A stretch of DNA of 64,000 nt from Mesaphorura yosii (lineage: Eukaryota; Arthropoda; Collembola; Poduromorpha; Tullbergiidae): positions 186,001 through 250,000 of the forward strand of contig WIXG01000044.1 of NCBI GenBank assembly GCA_009869945.1, given 5' to 3'. The translations under genes and the position numbers were made by a program. Below the pieces are notes generated by a model that saw only the letters and a program-made list of their open reading frames with translations, searched no databases and was not told where the DNA came from. Shown here piece by piece: positions 24,254 through 40,882 of this stretch; position 1 is the first letter of the stretch; each line of letters opens with the position of its first letter.

Positions 24254-27251
24254 TTAATTTGCTTTATTGCTTTTAATCTTTTCCTGGTCTTGCTCCAAAA
24301 TACAGCCACCAGCTGAACTCAAGAGCTTTTCTTTTCGTTTCATTTTCTTGGCTGTCTTGATTTCCATCTCCTCGTAGTGCTCTGCGAACAAGGCTTTAAG
24401 GGCTGGATACATTAGTGGGATCTTCCAAATATCACTCAATCGCACGCACATATTGTCGAAAGCGATGCCAACATTTTCTTCCAATTCGTTGCCCATTTTA
24501 GGCACTTTGGCGTATCGCTGACTGAAATGGGTGAGCAATGTGAACTTTGCATTCATCCTTTTGCCAATTTCAATTGCTTCGGACACTGTCGAGTGCATTT
24601 TATGAAGTGCTTCTTCTTTCAACTCATCTTCCATTGTAGCTTCATGGATTAAAACGTCCGAGTCTTGTCCTAACTTCACAAGGTAGTCAGAAGGCATTGT
24701 ATCACCGGAGTACGTTAGTTTCCAACCACTGCTGCCACTAAACGCTACACCAAAAGAATTTGGGCAATGTCTAACACCACACGTTTGGAAACTGCGTAGA
24801 TCCAAAGGTTCCAATATTTTAGTTCGAAGATCTTCTGGATGAATTGCAGGTTGATTAAAATACAAACTTGAGTTCGGTATAAGTGTGTAGGAAGACTTAA
24901 TGTTGTGGAAATTTTTATGGAACAGTTTCAACCATGATGAAATTTGATTCGGTGCTAACAAAATCAGGGGAACGATTGGTAACTTCAACGTCTTCAGTGC
25001 TTCAGCCCTTTGCACTATCAGATTCACAAGTCCCAGATGATGGTCGGCATGGAGGTGTGAGACGTATACCGCCTTCAACGATGACAGGATGTTGTTGATC
25101 TGATCTGGGCCGAAAAAGCGCACCATTTGACCAAATGTGCCTTCACCACAGTCCAACAAAAGGTACGAGTCCGGGCTAGGAAAAGAATTTTGTTAGAACA
25201 TCACCATCATAATTGGAGCTTGATAAAGTGAAATTTTACTTTAGGTGAACAAGAATTCCGCTGACGTTTCTGGTCTTATTCGGAATGCATGAGCCGGTCC
25301 CTGTAAAAATGATTTTCGGATATTCTTGCACTGGAGTCTGTACAGCATCCAACGAGGCTTTGTACTTCTCCACCTTCTCCATGTAACTGGGTATGTCTTT
25401 TGTTTCTTGAATGTAATCAGCAGGATTTATAGTTACTGTATGCTCCCTAGCACAACAGACAGAAAAATTTAGCTGTGCTTTGGCTTAGCAAAGAGTATTA
25501 TCACGAAGAAATCAAGATTCATTTATCTTACGCCGCAACATTAATAGTTGGTCGGAGATTGTATCTTAGAAGTGTGCGCCCCTTTAAGATTGGAACCGCT
25601 GCATCTCGAAGGCACTCTGGTACTTCAGTTGCAATTGCTTCCAAATCTTCCACATCCTTCGCCGGCATTGATGAGTCCTTTAGTAGTGGAAATATTTCGG
25701 AGTCCAATTGATTCAGTTTATATTGAACACGGTAAATAGCTTCGCTTCCAGTTCCCTGACACAGGTCATTAATGAGCAAGTGCTTCGCAGTAGTCGGGAA
25801 TTTCTGCATCCATTTTATGTACTTCGGATTCTCCATAATGTGTTTCGGGGCGAAATGAACGACAACATGAAGGTTATCCTTCTCGGTTCCGTTCATTTGG
25901 AAGGGAGCGAAACTGCTACTTTCAACTAATGAATCCAAATATTTCCAATCCGGGCAGTCAACAACTGCAAGGCAAATATCAGTTGATCCACTGCAGGAAA
26001 AAGTAAGCGTTTGACGGAAATTCTCATGTCCGCACACTTACCAATAAAAATTGGTCCAGGATCATGTGGAGATGTCACCTGTTCAGCTTTAACTATTTTT
26101 CCATTGGGCAAAGTGACATCTTCGCCCGATTTCAGCTTTCCTAACAACGGTCCTGGTGGCACGCCCAATTCGACACATTTCTCAATTACTAAAGTCCCAG
26201 GTTTTTCTCTGGCCCTGCACACGTAGCATATGACGCTGTCCGGAAAATTTGAATCTGAAGCTGGTTTTGATCTTTTGGCATCGAGATCTGCTCAAAAAAG
26301 TAACAAAGGGAAAGTCAAGATTAATTGCTGGCGAGGGAAGGCCGTGATTGCTAAAATTTACCATCACGAATGATTTCCAGAGGTCTCTTGTGTGTCTTAG
26401 CTTGTGAGTAATAATCAACTGAGTCTTCTTCCGTTGTGCTTCCTTCACTGCTACTGCTGGATTCCTTGTCTTGCGAATCGCATTCCTTATTTGCATAAAG
26501 AGGGACATACTCAATTCTCATCACGTGGTCCTCATAGAAGGCCGCTTCAGTGTTGGTGCAATCAGCCACGTGTATTTGCAAGTCCTTTAAAATGACAAAT
26601 CTTTTCGTTCCTTCAAATAACTGGTCCTGAAATAAACATGCGGAACAGGTCACTAATGTAATGTTTTCATTTGTAAAGCCGAGGTCTTACGATGTCGGGT
26701 GGACCATGGATTGTAATGGAAGGAACTCCAACGTCTTGAATAGTTAAAATAAGACCTGGCAAGCCCCCAACTCTGTTCCAAAGTTTGGAAGTAACAAAAA
26801 TATGCTCCAATTTCGATAGCTTAACTTTGTGTTCATGAGCGAGCCGCTGAGAGCCTTCACCGCAGTTAAAAATGTATCTAAAATTCAGTCGACACAATAC
26901 AATTAAAGGACTGAGACTTCTGAATGCGGAAAAACTTTATTTTACTGACCTTGTCTGATCGGTGAAGACATACAGGGAACTTGGAGCACCGATTGATCCA
27001 TTTCCAAGCACCTGGAGATTGATGAATCCAGCAGGATACTTCACACTTGTCTCCCGCTTCTCTTTCCGAATTCTTTTCAGTTCTTCTAAGTGAACTGGTT
27101 CCTTCGGCATGTTGACAAGTAGATTGTGTAAAGCTTTTCTGGATGCGAGACGTCGGGAATTGAATGTCAAGTTCAAAAACCTGACGGAATGAATACTGTC
27201 ACAAATGGAATTGGCTTTGACTAAACCGTAAAGTGCTCGTAAAATCGTCAT
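24254..27251 (-). CDS. ELAC2: ELAC2 / long-form tRNase Z (tRNA 3'-processing endonuclease)
   Basis: Seven exons (26950-27251, 26691-26877, 26362-26626, 26042-26287, 25532-25964, 25240-25446, 24254-25175) join in frame to 853 residues, normal for long RNase Z. The enzyme cuts the 3' trailer from precursor tRNAs in nucleus and mitochondria. The N-terminal metallo-beta-lactamase half lacks metal ligands (FNCGEGSQRLAHEHKVKLSK, LWNRVGGLPGLILTIQD). A Ser/Glu-rich linker lies near residue 170. The C-terminal half has TGTGSCIPNKTRNVSG, the LDCGEGTFGQ loop and the catalytic HLHADH motif at 587-592, followed by LIHEAT and LLTHFSQRY histidine motifs. The first 47 residues are Arg/Leu-rich with few acids, like a mitochondrial targeting peptide. 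A second in-frame ATG (MPKEP) could start a nuclear form. It begins only 113 bp after the METTL25 stop on the same strand. Confidence 0.97.
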
Positions 27252-27364
27252 CCGGCCACTCAGTCACAGCGGCGTAATCTGCAAGATAAGGAAATATTGG
27301 CATTTAGTCAGTATCTCAGCGAAATGTAATTCAAAGCGTGAGAACCCTCTTGCCTTGGACTGAA

Positions 27365-29125
27365 CTATTGAAGTTTAGTCGCGAAAATTACAAAGCCACG
27401 TGGCGTAATCTTGCACGGTATTACGCGTCTAATTTTTGCTTGCCAAACTTTTCCACTTTCCAGTAGATATTCTAATCTATCAAGTAAAATCAGCTCTTCA
27501 GCCAATTGCTGCAAGGCTGCTTGCATAGCATTTAAGCCTGATGCTAATCCGATTAGATCCTTTTTCTGTAAAAACCAAACATTTCTCTAATTTTTTGGTC
27601 TTTCGTGGGATTCTTAGAACGAAGCATGAATCAAAATTTACTTCCTCATGAAGTTGGAGTAAACATTGCCGGTGTTCCTCAAATGATTTCGGTGGGATGG
27701 AATTTCCAAATTTGCTTATTATTTCGAAACCTCCTTGAGGTCCGATTGTCTTGTGCAGATAATCATCAAAGGTGCATAAGCGGTTGCCCATTCTACAATT
27801 TCGCTTTACCTTCCGTATTTCATAATTATCTGCAATGACAGAACAAAATCCTTCGACTAGAGAGAACAAAGTTCAAGAAGAAAAGAGTCAGGAATTGTAA
27901 TTTGGCGTCTAACCTGCTTTAGCATAGAATTCCAGTAATGCACGATAGAAGACATGCTTGCTTTCATTCTCAATATCTTTAAGAATGCCTTCGCCGCGAC
28001 GCTGAGATGCTAATCGGCAAAAATATGCTTTGCTGAAGAATTGTGTCTGACTCTGGCTCTTTTGACTGTATTTTTTGCGCAACAACTCCATCAAGCCATT
28101 ACTTAATGGGATATTGTTCTTGTCGCTGTCAAACTTCATTTTGTGATAACAGCAAGGCACAATGGCCACAGCGCTGTATTTGGAATCGCTCAAGAACAAT
28201 TTCAGACTCCAAGGTGTTAAATCTCCACATGAATGAAGACCAGTTACACAAATGCGAGTCTTCCCACCTACGAATTCACTGATTTCGCTTGCAATATCAG
28301 AAGTCAACTCAAGGTTCACGTGAGTAATCTTGGGAGCCAAACTCGTATTCCCTTCCAGTTTGCCACCATTCACCCTAAAAGAAATGGCATGTGCAGAAAC
28401 TGTCTTCTCCGAATACGATTCAATTGCCACCACAGGAATCTTAAACGTCTCAGCTAGGAACGTTGAAAGGTAGCCCTAGTTTGAAGAAATGATTCAAAAA
28501 TTTCTAAATTACGGGCGGACTAGGAAAATAAGAATGTAAGACATCCAAGACTTACAAGTCCGGAACCGATGTCAAGGACTAAATCACAGTTATGCTGCAC
28601 ACACATGTCTCCTACAAACTGTGCTACATATTTGACTTCTTCTGATTTCTTCTTCCCCCATTTTCTCTGCTTTACTACTTCATTTGTGGATATGGCTTCA
28701 ACCTCGTCTATAGTTTCCCATTTCCTTAACTCATGAACTCTGCGAATAAATGTCCTCAAGACTATCGGCATGAATTCGTCGCAGCCCTGTAATGGCCATT
28801 CAAGAAGTGGCTACTAAGCAACGTAATGTGATCACGGGTAATTAAATTCATGCTCATGGCTACTTACTTCTGGTCGAGCATGTACAATGGCATGGACGAT
28901 CAATTCGATTCCTGAATTATTACATTCGGCGGAACATTCGTGTTCTTCAGTGAAGCTTTGGAAGTAACGTTTGAGTTCTGTGGGTACATTCTGAAGATTC
29001 TCATGAAACAGCAATTCTGTCATTTTAAAATTGAACACCCACTCGAAGTCGTGGAAAAATTGGACAAGCTCAAGTATCTTCGGATGCAACTTGTGTAACT
29101 CGGCCGCAATCGTCTCATTATCCAT
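27365..29125 (-). CDS. METTL25: METTL25-family methyltransferase-like protein
   Basis: Five exons (28868-29125, 28556-28786, 27914-28475, 27642-27829, 27365-27565) give 479 residues. A class I SAM-binding fold is indicated by VLDIGSGLGYLSTFLAE (motif I, across the exon 2/3 junction), then VVAIESYSEKT, the family motif VTGLHSCGDLTP and VPCCYHKM. The C-terminal family signature is also present: LCTFDDYLHKTI and LILLDRLEYLLESGKVWQAK. The last intron is best drawn from GAGGAA/GTAAAT to TTTACAG (76 bp); reading through it meets a stop. METTL25/METTL25B proteins are predicted methyltransferases; I cannot state the substrate. This member is shorter than human METTL25, lacking its low-complexity insert. 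The start codon is supported by the conserved N-terminal helices. The gene is packed head-to-tail between SMC3 and ELAC2. Confidence 0.88.
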
Positions 29126-30115
29126 AGCCCAAGCCAGTCAAACTAATTTTGTTAAGTTTAGTTTTAGCTACGGTTATCTTTTATCTTATGCTTTGGAACA
29201 TGGCGTAAATTCTTACCTATTGTTTAGCGCAGGAAACTTAAAGCTTAGCTTGCTGCGTGCTGTGTGAAGAATTAAACAAGCACACCTCACTTTCAGCAGG
29301 AAGGTAAATTGTACCAGGCCCAGCCAGTGATCGGGTTTATGACGGCGCTAGTGCTATGGCACGAACCTCACTTTAATTCATAATTTTTAAGAATTATTTG
29401 GATAATTTAAGAATTATCCAAATTCCGAATTAATTCTGTCGTTGTCCAAAAGTTCCACATGTGCGCTTTCGGCGATCTCGTTCCAATTTGCCTCTCAGTA
29501 CTTCAATACCGTGTCTATCAAGTAAAATGATGAAACAAAGATGTTTCTTGAGTCACTGGCTTCTCCAGTGTTGTGGCATGTGTATTCTTTCTTGGACGAT
29601 AATTTGCCGATCAATGTAATTAGGTACTCCAGTACGAATTAATTCAAGAATGAACGTCACATTTTATTTCAGATACGTTGAAAGGTGAATAAAAAGTCGT
29701 AAATATTACGTAGTTCCTATTCAATTGTATATGCATCTTTAAATATGAGTACGTTGTAGAATTCAAAGCGATGGGTTCCCAAAATGAGTGACATGAACCG
29801 TCAGAGCCCATGAACAATGGTTTATACCTGGGATTCTAGGGAGCTGCAATTTCTGATGAATCTTAACCTAAATGTATACTTTACAGCTTAATAGGAGCAG
29901 GAGCAAATTATCTTAGACAAACTACCTTTACTCTATTTACTCAACGGAGCGGAGACCAGAATGTCTCATTTTTTAAACGGATATCAAATTAGTCCACAAG
30001 ATAAAATACACAGAAAAGAAGACATCAGAGTCATAATTAACTAAACAAAGTTATAAAAACTAAAACATTAAAATGTGTGCTCGGGATTAGACAAAGACGA
30101 TTAATTGATGACCGC
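29126..30115. other. Intergenic between METTL25 (5' end) and SMC3 (3' end)
   Basis: No coding sequence. It holds the METTL25 promoter, the SMC3 3' untranslated region and a 12-bp-stem inverted repeat (29396-29423, separate entry). Confidence 0.6.
29396..29423. repeat. Inverted repeat, 12-bp perfect stem with 4-base loop
   Basis: ATTTGGATAATT and its exact reverse complement AATTATCCAAAT are separated by TAAG. It lies between two same-strand genes, upstream of METTL25. It could be an RNA hairpin in a readthrough transcript or a remnant of a short inverted-repeat element. No target-site duplication is evident. Confidence 0.6.
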
Positions 30116-35430
<5,315 letters not shown>

Positions 35431-36898
35431 TTTTAAAATTTTGATGTCAATTAGTGTTAGACTGGTTCAGCAAAGTTCCACGACACCTTTGACAAATTTT
35501 GCAGTGTACTCAATAATGGCTTGCCGGTTGCGGCAGTGTCAATCTTGTTAAAACGTCGAGCGTCATTACAAATCTACAAAACACAAAGCCTACGGCTATT
35601 GTACAATTGCTAAACCCTTTCCAGGTCGAATTTTCGTCAAAAACGTAATAAAATTCACTTTCTTTCACTGTTGATTGCTTTCAAATGTCATATCAAAATA
35701 ACTTGGATAAACTCCGAACAATAAACAATTTCAAGCATTGGTACGCTAAATGCTTGCAGAAGCCCGCTTGCAAGGGTGAAGCCATTGATCTTTGTTTGTG
35801 TGTAGCTCTTTATACGGGGCTGAATGAATACAGATAGGTAGTAGTCGAGGTGTTACTTCTCTTATGCACACAACAACGGTGAAACATAGAAGATGAGCTT
35901 CTGAGCCAGAGGAATGTTCTTTTTGTATTGCAAAACCTGGAAACGAGACATTATTTAGAAATTAATTGTTGACCTGAAACAAAACCACTTCGAGCAGCTG
36001 CAGTTAATGAAAATTCAATGATGCATGAAGCATTTTAACTTTTAACAATGTAAGATCAGCTGAATTTGATCGACTTAATATTGTGTCTTTGGCGTCAGTA
36101 AGCAAAGAGTTAAATTAATGCCTGCTGTACATGATGAAGACATCTAGACATCAGCTGTTAATTAGAACGTCTTTTAAGTGGCTACGGTATAGCCAGAAAA
36201 ATTGGAGACCCCGAGACATGATCCTCGGCTGTCACTTTCATTTGAAATACTACTCGATTGATAATTTTCAATGCACACACAATTCATAGTTTGCTATCAA
36301 ATCAAGTCTCTTGTCTGTGCACTTCTCACCTCTCTGTTGACCACATCAGCAGGCAGGCCGACAACTCACGTCTGCAATCTCCGCTGTGCAGTTTATTTAT
36401 TTAATTATGTTTCTAAGCGGGGATCAGTGGCAGCTTTTGCCTGGCTCTGACCATACATTGCATTAGCATCATAGTCAATAGCAGTGCATACGCGTTTTTC
36501 TGACCTTCGTAAGACAGATACAGATATGTACACAATTTGTCGCCAGTTGCAGCTCAGTCCGTTGACGTGATTCACGATATCACGATTTATTTTGGTCCAG
36601 AAAAAGAAGGGAGGAAGTTAATACACCACATACATTCAAGAGCAAAATTAAAACTCAGCTTAATTTTCAGGCATCCTGTTGTGATGCTACAAATATGACT
36701 CGAAAGGTAACTTTTGGAAGGTCCTTGTTGTACAATGATCATTAACGTATTTAATTTAATTTGAATTTATTTGTGCAGCATCATAAGTGAAAGATCCTGC
36801 CAAGCAGGAAACTACAAAGACTGACAGCTTCGTCGCTTCTCGTCCTTAACTTAATATTGGACTTATTGGAGAAAACAACTTAATACAGCCAATTCAAA
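35431..36898. promoter_or_regulatory. Divergent promoter region of SMC3 and TMEM104, with a spliced 5' untranslated exon
   Basis: No long open frame. On the plus strand a piece bounded by TTTTCAG and GTAACT (36671-36706) and an acceptor before 36779 (GTGCAG) look like 5' untranslated exons of TMEM104. Joined, they contain a seven-codon upstream ORF: ATG at 36695, then ACTCGAAAG spliced to CATCATAAGTGA. The rest is AT-rich with no recognised elements. Confidence 0.45.
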
Positions 36899-39800
36899 AT
36901 GCCAGCTTCAGGAGGGAGTTCGAGCGAGCTGTATTCTCGAAAGGTTACCACTTCATTGTCTATTTACATGAAATATAAATTAATTGAACTGGTTTTTGGC
37001 TAATATAAATATCTCTTGTGTGTTGCGATCATACACTTTAGACTGGATTCATCTACATCTTCAACTTGATTGTTGGAACTGGTGCATTAGCTTTACCCGC
37101 AGGTAGGCTGTAGGCAACTTTATTCAGTTTTGATTTGTAACAGAACAAGTAGAATTTTAAGCGTTAAGTTAAAAGAAGCCGGACTCAATACGAAGAAACG
37201 TTAGTAAGAGGCGTTAGCTAATGTTTACAGACTGCTAAGGACTACTTTCTTAACAACTGACACTCCAACATAATACTTCAGCTCGTCATTTCGGGCATCT
37301 GCTTGATTAAGGAACTCCAGAAACTTTCCCTTTGGGATGTCTTTCTCCGTGAAAATGACGTAGTAGACATATTTGGGTCTTTTGTTTTCCCGAATATATG
37401 TTTTCCTCTCATATGTTCGGCTTCCTTAAGACACCATTTAACAAACTCATTGTTCGGGTGGTTTTCCTCGCCTTGGCTGCAAATATGGACAGGTCACACT
37501 TCCTTTTCAAGTAACTTCTTCATGGCGTTCCTGAATCCAGAATTCCCGGATGAGCAGATGATTAAACGAATACTGTCTCGCAATTAATACTTAATTGCAA
37601 ATGCTTACTTTGACTTCACTCCACGTGACACTTGCTAACATGTGCTTTCAATGAGATTTCTGCATCAAAACCTGAATCTCATATGACACAAGTAAAAAGT
37701 CTGCTAGAAGCCCTCTCCATCTTCACTTTCTGTTGAATCTTAAGTTTCCTGCAATCAGATTAGGACTTATTAGATTAAAAGGAACAGATTCGAATTAGCT
37801 AATGACGTATGTAGATGGTAGGAGAGCAAATTAACTTACTTCTTGTATCCTTTGTGTACGCAAGTTACATGAACACTAAGGTTGTTTTTATTCTTGCCGA
37901 CATAGGAGCAACCTTTCCAGTCGCACTTAAATCCTCCTGACAGATTTCTAACTTTACCCATGTCTAATAAATAATTCGGATAATTCGGTTTGAGTGCGTC
38001 TAACTTGTTAAAAGTAATTGAAAATTACTGCACAATTACGTCTAACAGTTTGACTGAAAGAATTTCAAAGAAATTGAAATCGGGCATACAAACAAAACAT
38101 AAACAAATTTAAAATTCGATTATTTTTCTTTCTTTCTTCTCCACGGTTTCACTTATGGATTTCTTCGCCACCCGCAGCATTTGCCAAAGCAGGATGGTTA
38201 CTTGGATTAGGAATTATTTTAGTACTCGCTTTTATCAGGTACAAAGTACAAATATCGATGCTGAAAGTGAATATCAATGACATAATTGCAACAATGCTGT
38301 TAATTTTCAGCTTTATGACTGCAACATTTGTGATAGAGGTAGTTTTTTGATTATGCATGACTTAGTTATTGCCTGGTTTAAGTAAATACTATATTTCCAT
38401 TATCTTTATATTCATTTCAGTCCATGTCTATTGCAAATTCAGTGTTATTGAAGACCAAGAGGTCCAAATCGCGGCTGGATGGTTCGCTCGTTGATGACGA
38501 TGATTTCAGCGAAACGAACCCACGTTATCTAGGCAGAGCTCGTGACCGTGAGCGAGACCCATTGATACCGCCTGAGTTCGGTGATCAAAACGAAGACATT
38601 CGAAGACAGAATTCTACTGCCAGTACTTTTGAAATTATTCAGCGTGTTGAAATGGTAAGAATAAATTACACTAAAAAGTATTCGTTAGTGTTCGTGAAAT
38701 ACTTTCTACAAATTTAGGTTAGAAACATTTTTTCTACATTTAGGGAAGAATGGCCGCCATGTTTCTGCCAAAAGCTGGGCTCTATATGTTTTATCTCTGC
38801 CTATGCATTTATTTGTATGGAGATTTGGCGATTTATATCACAGCAGTTGCCACTTCATTACGTGACATAACATGGTAATTTTAAAGCACCAGCAACCTTG
38901 TTTCAAAACTGAATTTTTGAATTGGACTTGTTTCTCATTTCAGTACGTATAATGCCAACTTATCGACAACTTCAATAGAACTCGAACTGGCTGACAGTGA
39001 TTATGATGTGATAGACAATGTCAGTGCCAGCAACGGCAGCAGTAGCAACAGCTCAGACATTCTTCCTGATGGACCATGCTGGTCCGAAACAATTCAAGTC
39101 ACGAGATATGACGCCTACAGACTGTACACAATTCTTTTCATCGTTGTGCTGGGACCATTCACATTTTTCAATGTTCAAAAGACCAAATATCTTCAAATGT
39201 TTACAACGACAATGAGATGGGCTGGTAAATTCACACTTCAAGCTCTTTTGAAGCGGAATTCAATTTATTAAGTCTTCTTGTTTCATTTCCGCAGCATTCA
39301 TAATCATGGTGACTCTTTCCACAGTCAAGCTTGCGAAAGGCGATGGGCTCGGGCATCCACCAACTGCCAATGTCCTCGCGCTTCCTAATTTCTTTGGCGT
39401 CTGCGTGTATTCATTCATGTGCCACCATTCGCTTCCGAGTCTGGTTTCACCGATCGAGAACAAGCGTGGGATCTATTCGCTATTCTTTCTGGATTACGCC
39501 ATTATTACTGCCTTCTACGTACTACTCGCTTTAACTGGAATCTTCGCATTTGATGACATCAAAGCTCTGTACACACTCAACTTTGAACCAGACCATGGCT
39601 CAGGCGAACACGTCGCATTTCTACTTGTGTTTATCCAGTACTTCCTGTCGCTGTTTCCTGTGTTCACGCTCAGTACAAACTTTCCAATAATTGCAATTAC
39701 TCTCAGGAATAATTTGCGAACCCTCTTCAACTTACGGGACGACGAAGACGAAGATGACGATTACTATATTGATGATAGTGAAACCACCGACACGACTACG

Positions 39801-40295
39801 ACAAATGAACCTGATGGTTTGAACAATCCAGATGGCTCCAGCAACACAGTTAATGGATTCAATGCAACGACAAGCAGTGGACGTGATCGTCGGCTCAGAT
39901 CTCCAGGTTCATCGTGGTGCCTTAAAGGGTGTAGGCTCATTGGGTTTCCTCTGCTGGCCATCGCACCACCTTTCACAGTGGCCTTGTTTGTGGAAAATGT
40001 GCAGCTGCTTGTCAGCGTCACTGGATCTTATGCTGGTGCAGGGATTCAGTATATCGTGCCTATGGCGCTTGTATACCAAGCACGGAGCAACCTGACCCCA
40101 AGCACCATTAGCATGAATCCCTACGCGTCACCCTTCAGACATTCCATATGGATCTGGTTTGTAATTTTGTGGTCAGGTATTTGCATCGTATTTGTAACTG
40201 TCAATTATATCATACATCCGGACGTGGCCACGAGTGGAGATCGGATATCATCTTATTCTAGTACAAATATGGCTTTGCCTGTGTTTGCGTTATGA
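36899..40295 (+). CDS. TMEM104: TMEM104 homologue, multi-pass membrane protein of the amino-acid permease superfamily
   Basis: Eight exons (36899-36943, 37042-37102, 38178-38238, 38311-38338, 38421-38654, 38744-38874, 38944-39224, 39295-40295) join in frame to 613 residues. The N terminus has the permease-like first helix GFIYIFNLIVGTGALALPAG, then FAKAGWLLGLGIILVLAFIS. A hydrophilic Arg/Asp loop (residues about 90-135) follows, then MAAMFLPKAGLYMFYLCLC and a Ser/Asn-rich extracellular loop with NXS/T sites. Further helices include SLFFLDYAIITAFYVLLAL and FLLVFIQYFLSLFPVFTLS, with about ten or eleven membrane spans in all. An acidic Asp/Thr-rich insert near 480-540 makes it longer than the human protein (about 496 residues). 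TMEM104 is an orphan related to SLC36/SLC38-type transporters; substrate unknown. Intron 2 is unusually long (1.07 kb) and contains a decayed zinc-finger gene on the other strand. Confidence 0.9.
37278..37961 (-). pseudogene. Decayed C2H2 zinc-finger gene nested in TMEM104 intron 2
   Basis: Three minus-strand pieces are phase-compatible: 37840-37961 (ATG, donor GTAAGT), 37620-37748 (acceptor GATTGCAG, donor GTGAAG) and 37278-37476 (acceptor TTTGCAG). The first encodes an intact finger CDWKGC...H..TCVH (C-x4-C-x12-H-x4-H). The second encodes CVI-stop-DSGFDAEISLKAHVSKCH, where a TGA (37679-37681) sits exactly where the second zinc-binding Cys should be. In the third piece the predicted frame (NNEFVKWCLKEAEHMRGKHI) gives way to a different, more protein-like frame (RPKYVYYVIFTEKDIPKGKF), implying a frameshift near 37380-37400. 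Two independent lesions suggest a recent pseudogene. Sequencing error or UGA recoding are less likely alternatives. No parent gene is in the window. Confidence 0.55.
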
Positions 40296-40882
40296 GGAAT
40301 CTTAAATTGCTACTGATAACTGATAATATGTGCTTAATATTCCATTTCATGCCGTCTCTTCTGATTGCTCCACAATCTTCTTAGCCCAAGATCCAAAGCG
40401 TTTGGAGTTCGTAATAGGCTCGACACACATGATCATACTGTGATAAAATAAAATACAAGAAATACAAGAAATCCAATTTGACATTATTTGAAATGACTGT
40501 ACTTGTAGGACTGTTTTATGCTGTTTGTATGCCGTTTTGTGCTTTGAGAATGTGCTCAACTTAATTGAATATGAACATTGCTCAAGCTGTGTTTTATAAC
40601 TTTTATTCTTTGTTGCCATTTTAGGTCAATGTTCAAGAATAAAAATGCAAATTGCATCTCCGACTGTCTTAATTTAATTAAGAACCTGTAATCATCAAAC
40701 CTCGTTTGAATAGAAACAGGCTGCATTCGTTTTACGTTGGGCAGTGTAAAACTTTAAGGCAAGAGCTAAGGACTAATCTCAGATTCGTCTCACAATTGCA
40801 GCTCTCATTCAGTTTTAAGTATAGTTCTCTGTGTCCCTTTCTCTGGAGTGGATGTTCCTAACACGCGATTCCAGTTAAGACA
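40296..40882. other. Intergenic between TMEM104 and the ING-repeat/EPTP gene
   Basis: Holds the TMEM104 3' untranslated region and the promoter of the next gene. No coding sequence recognised. Confidence 0.6.
40447..40452 (+). terminator. Polyadenylation signal AATAAA of TMEM104
   Basis: AATAAA about 150 bp past the TMEM104 stop codon. Confidence 0.55.

Noticed and set aside
27585..27642. METTL25 frame open past the chosen donor at 27642
   Set aside because: Reading through reaches a stop and loses the conserved C-terminal LILLDRL segment. Splicing GAGGAA/GTAAAT to TTTACAG restores it.
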